Assembly (NCBI RefSeq): GCF_001422665.1
Contig: NZ_LMLU01000005.1
Span: 310,001 to 374,000 of the forward strand
Reading direction: 5' to 3'
From: Arthrobacter sp. Leaf234
GTDB lineage: Bacteria; Actinomycetota; Actinomycetes; Actinomycetales; Micrococcaceae
DNA: 64,000 bases
Part shown: positions 7,423 through 16,700 of the stretch, one piece after another
Position numbering within the stretch: position 1 is the first letter of the stretch
Layout: each line of letters begins with the position of its first letter
Notes under the pieces: model-generated
What the model saw: the letters and a program-made list of their open reading frames with translations, nothing else
Told to the model about the DNA's origin: nothing
The model's database searches: none
Program-made: the position numbers and the translations under genes

Positions 7423-8818
7423 CGCCGTCGTCGTCCCGGGCCTCCTGGCCGTCACCAGAGTCCGGGCGCGCCGCGGACGCGCCCGAGGTCGCCGCGGGGT
7501 AGCCGGGACCGGACGGGTAGGGCGTGCCGGCGGGGTAGCCCGGACCGCCGGGATGCGAGGGTCCGGACGGATGACGGTCGGCGGTGTAGTCGCGCCCCGG
7601 TGCGGGCTGCGCAGCGCCCGCCCGCGGGCGGTCGACGGGCGATCCGAACGGGTCCTGCCACACCGGGCGCTGCAGGGGTGCCGGCGTCGGCTCGGCCGGA
7701 TGCTGGACCAGCGGGGCGGCGGAGGGGGCAGTGATCGGGGCGTCGACGTGCCCGTCGGTCCCGTGCCGGCCCGTCCCGTACTGGGTCGGGTCCCAGGATC
7801 GGACCTGGGCCGGGACCCCGGCGACGGCGTGCATCCCCCCGGGGAAGCCGGGGTGTGCGTCCTGGCCGGCTCCCGCGGGTACGGGGTCGGGCCGGGCCGC
7901 CGTGGGACCGGCCGCACCGGGGCGTGTCCGTCCGATCCCGCGCCGGTTCGCCAGCCGCACGATCACGGCTGCCGTGACGGCCATGGTCGCCACCGAGACG
8001 ACCAGCCCGCCCACCGAGCCCTCGGTGTTGTTCACGTCCACCACCCCGACGGCGCCGAGGACGAAGATGGTCATGTTGTTGATCGCGTGGACGGCGATCG
8101 CCGCCTCCAGTCCGCCTGTACGCCAGGTGATCCACCCGGCGAAGAGGGCGAAGACCGCGACGTCGGCCTGGCCGAGGGGATCGTACCCGTGACCGAGCAC
8201 GAAGAGGGGGATGGGGAGGAGGATCGCGAACGCCGGATGCCGCAGCCAGCCACCGATCGCCTGCATCAGGTATCCACGGAACACGTACTCCTCGGCGGCT
8301 GCCTGGAACGGGACCGCGAGCAGGGAGAGCGCGAGCATGATCCAGAGGACCGACGTGTCCTGCTGAGCGGACGGCGCTGGGCCGTCCTCGGGGAACACCA
8401 CGGTGAGGAGGGCCGAGACGAGCAGGCTCGCGAGGAAGACGGCGATCGCCGTGACGACGCAGGTCACCAGCCAACGCCAGCGGATCCGCCCCGCCACGGA
8501 GGAGAGCAGGCCGATGGGCTTCGGGCCGATGATGAACGTCGCCATGCCCAGGGCGGGGATCATGAGGATCAGGGACACCAGGGTGAAGGCGAAGATCACC
8601 GGGTTGCTGAGATCGAGCGCCTCCGCAGCCTCCATGATCCGCTGCGTGTCGGCGGAGGTCGCGAGCGCCGCGACCACGCCGACGACGAGCAGCAGTACCG
8701 TGAGCGCGAGGTAGAAGGCCAGTCCGAGCAGCCCGGTCAGGAGCGGTTTCCACCACCGGTACTGCGGCCATGAACGGGCGAGGCGGTGGTAAGCGTAGTG
8801 CTGGTCGAGCTGATCCAT
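7394..8818 (-). CDS. CPBP family intramembrane protease homologue
   Basis: The 474-aa protein has about eight membrane helices and the CPBP (CAAX protease, bacteriocin-processing) motifs. AEEYVFRGYL supplies the EExxxR motif, a following FVLGHGYDP carries a histidine, and AIAVHAINN supplies the last histidine and asparagine. From about residue 310 the protein becomes a long disordered tail rich in Pro, Gly and Ala, with PxxPSGPGYPA-type repeats. That tail is much longer than the catalytic domain requires. Actinobacterial members are largely uncharacterised. The DUF1275 gene starts upstream and ends 4 bp before this start, so the two are probably an operon. Confidence 0.85.
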   Translation of the reverse strand: MDQLDQHYAYHRLARSWPQYRWWKPLLTGLLGLAFYLALTVLLLVVGVVAALATSADTQRIMEAAEALDLSNPVIFAFTLVSLILMIPALGMATFIIGPKPIGLLSSVAGRIRWRWLVTCVVTAIAVFLASLLVSALLTVVFPEDGPAPSAQQDTSVLWIMLALSLLAVPFQAAAEEYVFRGYLMQAIGGWLRHPAFAILLPIPLFVLGHGYDPLGQADVAVFALFAGWITWRTGGLEAAIAVHAINNMTIFVLGAVGVVDVNNTEGSVGGLVVSVATMAVTAAVIVRLANRRGIGRTRPGAAGPTAARPDPVPAGAGQDAHPGFPGGMHAVAGVPAQVRSWDPTQYGTGRHGTDGHVDAPITAPSAAPLVQHPAEPTPAPLQRPVWQDPFGSPVDRPRAGAAQPAPGRDYTADRHPSGPSHPGGPGYPAGTPYPSGPGYPAATSGASAARPDSGDGQEARDDDGDRSGDEPGR

Positions 8819-8822
8819 ACTC

Positions 8823-9563
8823 CTACCGTAATGCGGTTTCCTTGGCGTTCTCCGCCGTCGCCGAGCGGCGGTCCGTCCGATGGCGCAGGTGCCCCACCAG
8901 GGTCACGACGCCGGACAGCAGCGCGGACACGGCGATGCCCAGCCACAGGTCCACCGTCAGGGTGAGCGCCCCGACGACGGCACCGGCCATGATGAGCGCG
9001 ATGGCGGAGAAGCGGCGCGCCCAGAAGGGACTCCTGCCGCCGGCCAGCCGGGAGTCGGACGCGAGGCCCGTGATGGTGGAGGTGACGACGACGGTGGTGA
9101 TCTCGGCGACCTTGAGGCGTTTCGCCGTGGCGGCCTGGATGCCCATCGCGGTGGCGAGCACCGACGTCGTGATGCTGCCCAGGATCTCCGCGGCATGCAC
9201 GTTGACGAGGGCCACGTAAACGGCGAGCGCGGTGAGTCCGAGCGTCACCGTGAGCAGCGTGCTCGAGGTGCGCCCCGACCAGCCCTCCGGTCCCTTCCGC
9301 AGCACGCGCCCGGCCAGAGCCGCGCCGACCATGAAGAAGACGAGGGCGAGGGCGGGCCGGAGGATCGGGAGGTCCGCCCCGCCGGCGAAGGCCATCCCGA
9401 GGAGGACGACGTTTCCCGTCATGTTCCCGGTGAAGACGCGGTCGAGCCCGAGGTAGCCGACGGCGTCGATCACGCCCGTCGAGAAGGTGAGGACGAGCAT
9501 GAGCCACAGGTGCAGGCGGTCCGTCGCGACGCGCGGGTTCTTCTTCGCCTTCTTCTTCGCCAT
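8823..9563 (-). CDS. YoaK/DUF1275 family membrane protein
   Basis: The 246-aa protein begins with a lysine-rich segment, then has about six helices. It carries the family pattern GVIDAVGYLGLDRVFTGNMT, the characteristic F-T-G-N-M-T/S motif of DUF1275 near residue 45. Function is unknown; the family is sometimes described as transporter-like. It is the first gene of a two-gene minus-strand unit with the CPBP gene and is divergent from the peptide-transport operon at 9708. Confidence 0.85.
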   Translation of the reverse strand: MAKKKAKKNPRVATDRLHLWLMLVLTFSTGVIDAVGYLGLDRVFTGNMTGNVVLLGMAFAGGADLPILRPALALVFFMVGAALAGRVLRKGPEGWSGRTSSTLLTVTLGLTALAVYVALVNVHAAEILGSITTSVLATAMGIQAATAKRLKVAEITTVVVTSTITGLASDSRLAGGRSPFWARRFSAIALIMAGAVVGALTLTVDLWLGIAVSALLSGVVTLVGHLRHRTDRRSATAENAKETALR

Positions 9564-9583
9564 GAATTCCCTTGGTAACAGTC

Positions 9584-9635
9584 TTGAAACGAATGTATAC
9601 GAAGCTTATCGTCGTACGAGCGATTGTATTCAATC
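9584..9635 (+). promoter_or_regulatory. Probable promoter and operator of the peptide-import operon
   Basis: TTGAAA (9584-9589) and TATCGT (9607-9612) form a -35/-10 pair with a 17-bp spacer, in an AT-rich island unlike its surroundings. Overlapping symmetrical elements are GTATAC at 9595-9600, TCGTACGA at 9612-9619 and the inverted repeat GATTG-TATT-CAATC at 9622-9635. The last resembles the TTGTATACAA-like sites of FadR/FCD-type GntR regulators, and the operon ends in such a gene. Confidence 0.55.
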
Positions 9636-9707
9636 CTTTCGCCCGTGCAGAAGCTGTATCCCGCAGCGCAGCAGCAGTTCCGTCCCGTCCGTTCGTGAGG
9701 AACCCCC

Positions 9708-11399
9708 ATGCAGCACCAGAACCAGCACCTGCAGGCCCGCAGTGCGCGCGGCAGGAGGTCCGGCAGAGCCGCCGGACTCCTGGCCGCTGCCGCCATGGCG
9801 GTCACGGCCCTGACCGCCTGCCAACCGATCCAGCCCCTGCCGGCAGCGCCGGTCCGCGAGGACGTGACGGGCGTTCCCCTCGGGGATGCCATGGTCCGGG
9901 AGGGCGGTGACCTCGTGATGGCGCTCTCGGCCGAACCGGACCGCCTCGACCCGACGACGTCGTCCTCCCTCTACACGCGGTACGTCATGCAGACCATGTG
10001 CCAGAAGCTCTACGACATCGACGCCGAGGGGGAGATCGTCCCGCAGCTCGCCGCCGCGCTGCCGGAGGTCTCCGAGGACGGACTCACGGTCACCATCCCG
10101 GTCCGCACGGACGCCGTGTTCGCGGACGGCGTCCCGTTCGACGCCGAGGCCGTCCGGACCACGCTCGAACGCCACCTGACCCTCGAGGGCTCGACCCGCA
10201 AGAGTGAACTGGGCCCGATCACCGGGATCCGCGCGGTCGGCGAGGACCGCGTCGAGATCAGCTACGAGCGGCCGTTCGCTCCCCTGACCGCCGCGCTCGC
10301 CGACCGCGCCGGGATGATGCTCTCGCCGCAGGCCATCGCCGAGAACGGGGCGGACTTCGGCGTCAGCCCGGTCTGCGTGGGGCCGTTCAAGTTCGTGGAC
10401 CGCGTGCCCCAGACCTCGATCACCGTGGAGCGCGATCCGCTCTACTACGACGCCGAGGACGTCCACCTCGACACCATCACCTACCGCATCATCACGGACG
10501 CCAACATCAGGGCCGCGAACCTGCGCTCCGGCGACGTCCAGGTGGCGGACACCATCTCCCCGCAGGACGTCGACGCGCTGCTCAAGGAGGACGGCGTGGG
10601 CGTGCTCCAGGTCGGCTCCCTCGGCTACCAGGCCCTCACCGTGAACGTCGGTAACGTGGACGGGGCGGGGGAGCCGCCCGGCACCATCGACACGCCCATC
10701 GCCCAGGAGAGCGCCATCAGGATGGCGCTGTCCATGTCGATCGACCGTGAGGCACTGGTCAACACCGTGTTCAACAGCTGGTTCGAACCCGCCTGCTCCC
10801 CGGTGTCCCCGGACAGCCCGTACTCCTCCGCACTGAGCGAGGCCTGCCCACCCTACGACCCGGAGGGCGCGCGGCAGCTGCTCGAGGACGCCGGCGTCGA
10901 GACCCCGTACCCGCTGGAGATGCAGGTCACCAACACCCCGGACACCCTGCGCTTCGGCCAGGCCCTGCAGGCCGCGGTGGCGGACGGCGGCTTCGACCTC
11001 ACCGTGGTGCCCGTGGAGTACTCGACGCTCCTCGACGTGCAGTCGCAGGGCGATTTCGAGGCGCTGCAGCTCGGCTGGTCCGGGCGGATCGACCCGCACG
11101 GCAACATGTTCAACTTCCTCTCGACCGGTGGCGGCAACAACTACTCGGGCTACAGCAACCCGGAACTGGACGAGGTGCTCACGAGTGCGGCGCAGATCAA
11201 CGACGTCGAGGGCCGCGCGGAGCTCTACGGCAAGGCCGTCGAGCTCGTGCAGCGCGACAACCCGATCATCTACCTCTACCGCCAGCGGAACCTGACCGCC
11301 TACAGCACCGACGTCGTCGGCGTCGAGACCTTCACGGACGGCGTGGTCCACCTGAGCGACGCCGCGTTCATCGAGCCCACCGACGAGACGGAGAACTGA
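9708..11399 (+). CDS. Peptide ABC transporter substrate-binding lipoprotein
   Basis: The 563-aa protein is a family 5 solute-binding protein (DppA/OppA/NikA type). The signal peptide ends in a lipobox (VTALTAC, Cys about 38), so it is a lipoprotein outside the membrane. The core begins with the usual GGDLVMALSAEPDRLDPTTS. ATG 9708 has a GAGG site upstream. It is the first gene of an operon with two permeases, a gamma-glutamyltransferase, a double ATPase and a GntR regulator. That context suggests gamma-glutamyl peptides or glutathione as substrate. Confidence 0.92.
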   Translation: MQHQNQHLQARSARGRRSGRAAGLLAAAAMAVTALTACQPIQPLPAAPVREDVTGVPLGDAMVREGGDLVMALSAEPDRLDPTTSSSLYTRYVMQTMCQKLYDIDAEGEIVPQLAAALPEVSEDGLTVTIPVRTDAVFADGVPFDAEAVRTTLERHLTLEGSTRKSELGPITGIRAVGEDRVEISYERPFAPLTAALADRAGMMLSPQAIAENGADFGVSPVCVGPFKFVDRVPQTSITVERDPLYYDAEDVHLDTITYRIITDANIRAANLRSGDVQVADTISPQDVDALLKEDGVGVLQVGSLGYQALTVNVGNVDGAGEPPGTIDTPIAQESAIRMALSMSIDREALVNTVFNSWFEPACSPVSPDSPYSSALSEACPPYDPEGARQLLEDAGVETPYPLEMQVTNTPDTLRFGQALQAAVADGGFDLTVVPVEYSTLLDVQSQGDFEALQLGWSGRIDPHGNMFNFLSTGGGNNYSGYSNPELDEVLTSAAQINDVEGRAELYGKAVELVQRDNPIIYLYRQRNLTAYSTDVVGVETFTDGVVHLSDAAFIEPTDETEN

Positions 11400-11400
11400 C

Positions 11401-12354
11401 ATGGGCCGCTACCTCCTCACCCGGCTCTGGCAGTCGGTCGTCACCCTCGTCCTCGCCTCCCTCGTCGTCTTCATCGGCGTGCGCCAGCTGCCCGGGGACC
11501 CCGCCCTCGCCATGGCGGGGGAGGAGGCGACGCCGGAACAGCTCGCTGCCGTGCGCGCCGACATGGGACTCGACCAGCCGCTCGTGACCCAGTACCTGGC
11601 GTTCGTGCGCAACACGTTCAGCGGCGACTTCGGTGAATCGACCCGCACGGGGACCCCGGTCACCGAACTGATCGCCACCACGCTGCCCGTCACGCTGTGG
11701 CTCTCGGCCTACGCGATCGTGGTAGCCATCGTGATCGGCATCCTCTTCGGGGTGATCGCGGAGCGGTTCCGTGGCCGCTGGCCCGAGTGGGTCGCCAACG
11801 CCTTCGCCCTCGTCGGCCTGTCCGTGCCGAACTTCTGGCTCGGCATCCTCGCCATCCTCTACCTCGCGGTGACGCTCGGCTGGTTCCCCGCCTCCGGCTA
11901 CGTCGACGTGCTCTCGGATCCGCTGCGGGGGCTGTACTACCTGACCCTGCCCGCCCTGATCCTCGGCACGGGTCTCGCCGCGGTCATCATGCGCCAGACG
12001 AGGGCGTCGATGATCGAGACCATGACCACCGACTACGTGCGGACCGCGCGGGCCAAGGGGCTCGGCCGCGGGCGGGTCCTCGTGCGCTACGGCCTGCGGA
12101 ACTCCCTGATCGTCGTCGTGACCATCGTGGGTCTCCAGCTCGGCGGCCTCATCTCGGGCGCCGTCGTCACCGAGCGGATCTTCGCCCTGCCGGGCTTCGG
12201 CAAGCTCACGCTCGACGCCGTCTTCACCCGCGACTATCCCGTGATCCAGGCCGTGGTGCTCATCATCACCGTCAGCTACATCCTCATCAACCTCGCCGTG
12301 GACATCCTGTACTCGGTGGTCAATCCCAAGATCCGCGTCGGAGGAGCCAACTGA
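11401..12354 (+). CDS. Peptide ABC transporter permease, DppB type
   Basis: The 317-aa integral membrane protein has the BPD_transp_1 fold with six helices. The N-terminal region reads QLPGDPALAMAGEEATPEQL, typical of DppB/OppB/GsiC, and the EAA loop is seen in DYVRTARAKGLGRGRVLVRY. It starts one base after the stop of the binding-protein gene. It forms the channel with the next permease. Confidence 0.92.
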   Translation: MGRYLLTRLWQSVVTLVLASLVVFIGVRQLPGDPALAMAGEEATPEQLAAVRADMGLDQPLVTQYLAFVRNTFSGDFGESTRTGTPVTELIATTLPVTLWLSAYAIVVAIVIGILFGVIAERFRGRWPEWVANAFALVGLSVPNFWLGILAILYLAVTLGWFPASGYVDVLSDPLRGLYYLTLPALILGTGLAAVIMRQTRASMIETMTTDYVRTARAKGLGRGRVLVRYGLRNSLIVVVTIVGLQLGGLISGAVVTERIFALPGFGKLTLDAVFTRDYPVIQAVVLIITVSYILINLAVDILYSVVNPKIRVGGAN

Positions 12355-13244
12355 TGGCCGTCGAAACCCTGCCCCCGAAAGCGGGAGGCGCCGGCCTCGG
12401 CTCCGGCCGCGGCCGCATCCTGTCCTCCCTCCGGCACAACCCGCTGGGCATCACGGGCGGCATCATGCTCGTCGCCGTGGTGCTGGCCGGACTGCTCGCC
12501 CCGCTCCTCGCGCCTTACTCGCCGTCGGAGGTGCACTTCGACACACCCTTCCAGCGGCCGCTGACCGAGGGCTTCCCGCTCGGCACGGACGATCTCGGGC
12601 GGGACATCCTCTCGCGCCTGCTCTTCGGCATCCAGACCTCGCTGCAGGTCGGTGTGCTCTCGGTCCTCCTCGCCGTGGTCATCGGGACGCCCCTCGGCCT
12701 GCTCGCGGGCTACTCCCGCGGGTTCGACGCCGTGATCTCCCGTCTCACCGACGTCACCCTCGCCTTCCCGTTCCTCATCATCGCCGTCGGACTCGCCGCC
12801 ATCAGCGGGCCGAGCCTCGGCAATGCGGCGATCGCCCTCGGTATCGCCCAGATCCCCACCATGATCCGGGTGGTCCGTGGCGAGACGCTGCGCATCAAGG
12901 AGAGCGACTTCGTGCTCGGGGCCCGCACCATGGACGCCTCGCCCACCTGGATCATGCTGCGGCACGTGCTGCCCAACGCGACGTCCGCCATCATCGTCCA
13001 GGCCACGGTCATCATGCCCGTCGCCGTGATCGGGGAGGCACTCCTGTCCTTCCTGGGGCTCGGCATCCAGCCGCCCACGCCGAGCCTCGGCATCATGCTC
13101 TCCGACGCCCAGCAGTACATCTTCCGCGCGCCCAGCGCGGCGATCTTCCCGGGCATCGCGATCGCGCTGATCTGCCTGGCCTTCAATCTCTTCGGCGATG
13201 CCCTGCGCGACGCCTTCGACCCGACGAACACCACCCGGAAGTGA
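12354..13244 (+). CDS. Peptide ABC transporter permease, DppC type
   Basis: The 296-aa protein has the DppC/OppC/GsiD signature. An N-terminal helix is followed by the periplasmic-type segment FPLGTDDLGRDILSRLLFG, and the EAA loop reads RTMDASPTWIMLRHVLPNA. The ATG overlaps the preceding stop (TGATG), so translation is coupled. It pairs with the DppB-type permease. Confidence 0.92.
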   Translation: MAVETLPPKAGGAGLGSGRGRILSSLRHNPLGITGGIMLVAVVLAGLLAPLLAPYSPSEVHFDTPFQRPLTEGFPLGTDDLGRDILSRLLFGIQTSLQVGVLSVLLAVVIGTPLGLLAGYSRGFDAVISRLTDVTLAFPFLIIAVGLAAISGPSLGNAAIALGIAQIPTMIRVVRGETLRIKESDFVLGARTMDASPTWIMLRHVLPNATSAIIVQATVIMPVAVIGEALLSFLGLGIQPPTPSLGIMLSDAQQYIFRAPSAAIFPGIAIALICLAFNLFGDALRDAFDPTNTTRK

Positions 13245-13249
13245 CCACG

Positions 13250-15058
13250 ATGACGTACACACCCCCTCCCTCCTTCACCACCCGGCCCACCCTGCAGGGG
13301 ACGTTCGGCATGACCGCCTCGACGCACTGGCTCGCCACCGCATCAGCCCAGGCCGTGCTCGAGCGCGGCGGCAACGCCTTCGACGCCGCCGTGGCCGGGG
13401 CGTTCGTCCTGCACGTCGTTGAGCCGCACCTCAACGGCCCCGGCGGGGACATGACGGGGGTGTTCGCGACCGCGGCGGAACCCGGCAGGCCCGTGGTCCT
13501 CATGGGCCAGGGCCCCGCACCCGCGGCCGCGACCCGTGAGCACTACCTCTCCGAAGGCCTCGAACTCGTCCCCGGCGCCGGGGCGCTCGCCGCTGCGGTC
13601 CCCGCCGCCGTCGACGCCTGGCTGGTCCTGCTCCGCGACCACGGGACCTGGGAACTGGAGGACGTCCTGGCCTTCGCCGTCGGGTACGCGCGTGACGGCC
13701 ACCCGATCGTCGGGCGCGTCGGCGCGACCATCGCCGCCGTCGCCGACCTCTTCACCGAGCACTGGCCCACTTCGGCCGCGCTGTGGATGCCCGAGGGCCG
13801 GCCGCCACGGGAGGGCGAGGTCATCCGCAACGAGGCCTACGCCCGCGTGCTCGGGTCACTGGTCGCTGCGGCGGCCGACGGCGGGACGCGCGAGGAGCGC
13901 ATCGACGCGGCCCGGCTCGAGTGGCGGACCGGCCTCGTGGCTCAGGCCGCCGCGGAGTTCGTGCGGACGCCGCACCGGCACTCCTCCGGACTCGACCACG
14001 CCGGAGTAATCACCGTGGAGGACTTCGCAGGCTTCGAGGCGGGCTACGAGGAGGCGACCACCCTCGAGTTCCGCGGGCACACCATCGCGAAGACCGGGCC
14101 CTGGGGCCAGGGCCCGGCCCTGCTGCAGACCCTCGCGATCCTCGACGGATTCGACGACGAGCGCCTGGACCCCTCGACGGCGATCGGTGTCCACACCATC
14201 CTCGAGGCGCAGAAGCTCGCGATCGCCGACCGTGAGGCGTACTACGGTGACGCCGACGTGCCCATGGAGTACCTGCTCTCGGCGGAGTACGCCGCCGAAC
14301 GCCGCGCGCTCATCACCGACGAGGCCTCCCGGGAGTTCCGGCCGGGCACGGTCCCGGGCGTCGAGCCCTTCACGCCACCGCTCCGCACGGGCTACACGCC
14401 GCCGGCGCTGGCCGACGGCAGCGGCTTCGCCGGGGTCGGGGAGCCGACGGTGTCGCGCAGCGGCGAGACCCGCGGGGACACCTGCCACATCGACGTCGTC
14501 GACGCGCACGGCAACATGGTCTCCGCGACACCGAGCGGCGGCTGGCTGCAGTCCTCGCCGGCCATCCCCGAGCTCGGCTTCTGCCTGGGTTCGCGCCTGC
14601 AGATGACCTGGCTCGAGGAGGGCGGCCCGTCCACGCTGCAGGCCGGGAAGCGGCCCCGCACCACGCTCACCCCGACCCTCGTCCTGAAGGACGGACGGCC
14701 CGTGGTCGCCCTCGGGTCCCCGGGCGGGGACCAGCAGGACCAGTGGCAGCTGCTGTACCTCCTGCGGACGATCGTCGGCGGGTACTCGCCCCAGCAGGCC
14801 GTCGACGCGCCGTCCCTGCACACCACATCCATCCCCGGGTCCTTCTGGCCCCGGACCTGGGAGCCGGGCGGCGCCGTGGTCGAGGACCGGCTCGGCGAGG
14901 ACGTGATCGCGGACCTCGAACGCCGCGGCCATGTCGTCACGCGCGCAGGGGACTGGTCGCTCGGCCGCCTCTCCTCCGTCACCAAGGACCACGCGACCGG
15001 CGTGCTGTCCGCCTCCGCCAACCCCCGAGGAGCACAGGGCTATGCTGCAGGACGCTGA
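13250..15058 (+). CDS. Gamma-glutamyltransferase family protein
   Basis: The 602-aa N-terminal-nucleophile hydrolase cleaves or transfers gamma-glutamyl groups. GNAFDAAVAGAF and HLNGPGGDMTGVF mark the large-subunit region. SGETRGDTCHIDVVD contains the expected autoprocessing and catalytic threonine in GDT, and a later SGGWL and LGSPGGDQQDQ segment matches the small subunit. There is no signal peptide, so the enzyme should act in the cytoplasm on imported substrate, unlike secreted GGTs. ATG 13250 is chosen over GTG 13241 because GGAAG is well spaced for it. It sits inside the peptide-import operon. Confidence 0.88.
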   Translation: MTYTPPPSFTTRPTLQGTFGMTASTHWLATASAQAVLERGGNAFDAAVAGAFVLHVVEPHLNGPGGDMTGVFATAAEPGRPVVLMGQGPAPAAATREHYLSEGLELVPGAGALAAAVPAAVDAWLVLLRDHGTWELEDVLAFAVGYARDGHPIVGRVGATIAAVADLFTEHWPTSAALWMPEGRPPREGEVIRNEAYARVLGSLVAAAADGGTREERIDAARLEWRTGLVAQAAAEFVRTPHRHSSGLDHAGVITVEDFAGFEAGYEEATTLEFRGHTIAKTGPWGQGPALLQTLAILDGFDDERLDPSTAIGVHTILEAQKLAIADREAYYGDADVPMEYLLSAEYAAERRALITDEASREFRPGTVPGVEPFTPPLRTGYTPPALADGSGFAGVGEPTVSRSGETRGDTCHIDVVDAHGNMVSATPSGGWLQSSPAIPELGFCLGSRLQMTWLEEGGPSTLQAGKRPRTTLTPTLVLKDGRPVVALGSPGGDQQDQWQLLYLLRTIVGGYSPQQAVDAPSLHTTSIPGSFWPRTWEPGGAVVEDRLGEDVIADLERRGHVVTRAGDWSLGRLSSVTKDHATGVLSASANPRGAQGYAAGR

Positions 15059-16700
15059 GAACATCCTGGAGGTCTCCGACCTCGACGTCACCTTCGGCGG
15101 GACCCCCGTGCTGCACCGCATCGGGTTCTCGATGCGGCGCGGGGAGCGCGTGGCGATCGTCGGCCAGTCCGGTTCGGGCAAGTCGACGGCCATCGGCGCG
15201 ATCCTCCGCCTGCTGCCCGGGAGCGGACGCATCACCCACGGGTCGATCATCCTCGGCGCCGGACGGACGCGCGGTGGAGTCGAGGATCTGGCGACGGCGA
15301 CCGAGCCGGTCATGCGGAGCATCCGGGGCCAGCGCGTCGGACTCGTGCCCCAGGACCCCATGTCCAACCTCAACCCGGCCATGAAGATCGGTCCGCAGGT
15401 CGCCGACGCCCTCGTCGCCAGCCGCCGCGATCTCGGGGCCGAGGGGAAGCTGGACCGCGGCGAGGTGAAGAGGCGTGCGGTCGCCCTCCTCACGGAGGCG
15501 GGCATCCCCGACGCCGAGCGGCGGTACGGCCAGTACCCGCACGAGTTCTCGGGCGGCATGCGCCAGCGCGTCCTCATCGCCATCGCCCTCGCGGGCGAGC
15601 CCGAGCTGCTGATCGCCGACGAGCCGACCTCGGCCCTGGACGTCACGGTGCAGCGCCAGATCCTCAACCACCTGCAGTCGCTCGTGGACGCGCGCGGCAC
15701 CTCCCTGCTGTTCATCACGCACGATCTCGGGCTCGCCGCGGACCGCACCGACCGCATTATCGTCATGTCCGAGGGCCGGATCGTGGAGGTCGGGACGCCC
15801 CGGCAGATCCTCCTCGACCCGCAGGAGGAGTACACGAGGCAGCTGGTCGCGGCTGCCCCCTCGGTCGCGGCGGCGCTCGACGCCGACCCCCTCGCCGAGA
15901 CTCCGGCCGCACGGAGCGAACCCATCCTGGTGGTGCGCAACCTCGTGAAGGAGTTCGCCCTGCGCGGGCAGCGCGGCGGGACGGTGCGTGCCGTGAACGA
16001 CGTCTCCTTCCAGGTGGAGCGCGGCACCACCACGGCGGTGGTGGGCGAGTCCGGTTCGGGCAAGACCACGGTGGCGCGCATCATCCTCGGGCTGGAGTCG
16101 GCGTCCTCCGGGGAGGCCCTGATCGACGGCGCGTCGCTCACCACCACGCGGGGCGCACAACGGCGCGCGCTGCGCCGCACGGTGCAGCCCGTGTTCCAGG
16201 ACCCCTACGGATCGCTCGATCCGACCTACAGCATCGAGCGGCTCATCGACGAGCCGCTGCGCATCTTCGGCGTCGGGGACCGGGAAAGCAGGCGCGAGCG
16301 GGTCGCGGAACTCCTGGACCAGGTGGCGCTGCCGCGCGGGGTGGCCCAGCGCCGCCCGAACGAGCTCTCCGGAGGCCAGCGGCAGCGCGTCGCGATCGCC
16401 CGGGCCCTCGCGCTCGAACCCGAGCTCCTCATCTGCGACGAGGCGGTCTCGGCGCTCGACGTCCTCGTCCAGGACCAGATCCTCACGCTGCTCGCCGACC
16501 TGCAGGACCGGCTCGGCCTGACCTACCTGTTCATCACGCACGATCTCTCGGTGGTGCGGCAGATCGCCCACGACGTCGTCGTCATGAGATCGGGTGACGT
16601 GGTGGAGAGCGGTACCGTGGACGAGGTCTTCAACCGCCCTCGGGCGGACTACACGAAGGAGCTTCTTGGAGCCATCCCGGGCGCGGCGTTTGCGGCCTGA
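15042..16700 (+). CDS. Peptide ABC transporter, fused double ATP-binding protein
   Basis: The 552-aa protein contains two complete ABC ATPase domains, equivalent to DppD plus DppF or to GsiA. Domain 1 has Walker A GQSGSGKST, signature FSGGMRQRV and Walker B LLIADEPTSALD. Domain 2 begins at about residue 300 and has GESGSGKTT, LSGGQRQRV and LLICDEAVSALD. ATG 15042 has GAGGAG upstream and overlaps the 3' end of the gamma-glutamyltransferase gene by 17 bp, showing tight co-translation. It powers the two permeases. Confidence 0.93.
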   Translation: MLQDAENILEVSDLDVTFGGTPVLHRIGFSMRRGERVAIVGQSGSGKSTAIGAILRLLPGSGRITHGSIILGAGRTRGGVEDLATATEPVMRSIRGQRVGLVPQDPMSNLNPAMKIGPQVADALVASRRDLGAEGKLDRGEVKRRAVALLTEAGIPDAERRYGQYPHEFSGGMRQRVLIAIALAGEPELLIADEPTSALDVTVQRQILNHLQSLVDARGTSLLFITHDLGLAADRTDRIIVMSEGRIVEVGTPRQILLDPQEEYTRQLVAAAPSVAAALDADPLAETPAARSEPILVVRNLVKEFALRGQRGGTVRAVNDVSFQVERGTTTAVVGESGSGKTTVARIILGLESASSGEALIDGASLTTTRGAQRRALRRTVQPVFQDPYGSLDPTYSIERLIDEPLRIFGVGDRESRRERVAELLDQVALPRGVAQRRPNELSGGQRQRVAIARALALEPELLICDEAVSALDVLVQDQILTLLADLQDRLGLTYLFITHDLSVVRQIAHDVVVMRSGDVVESGTVDEVFNRPRADYTKELLGAIPGAAFAA

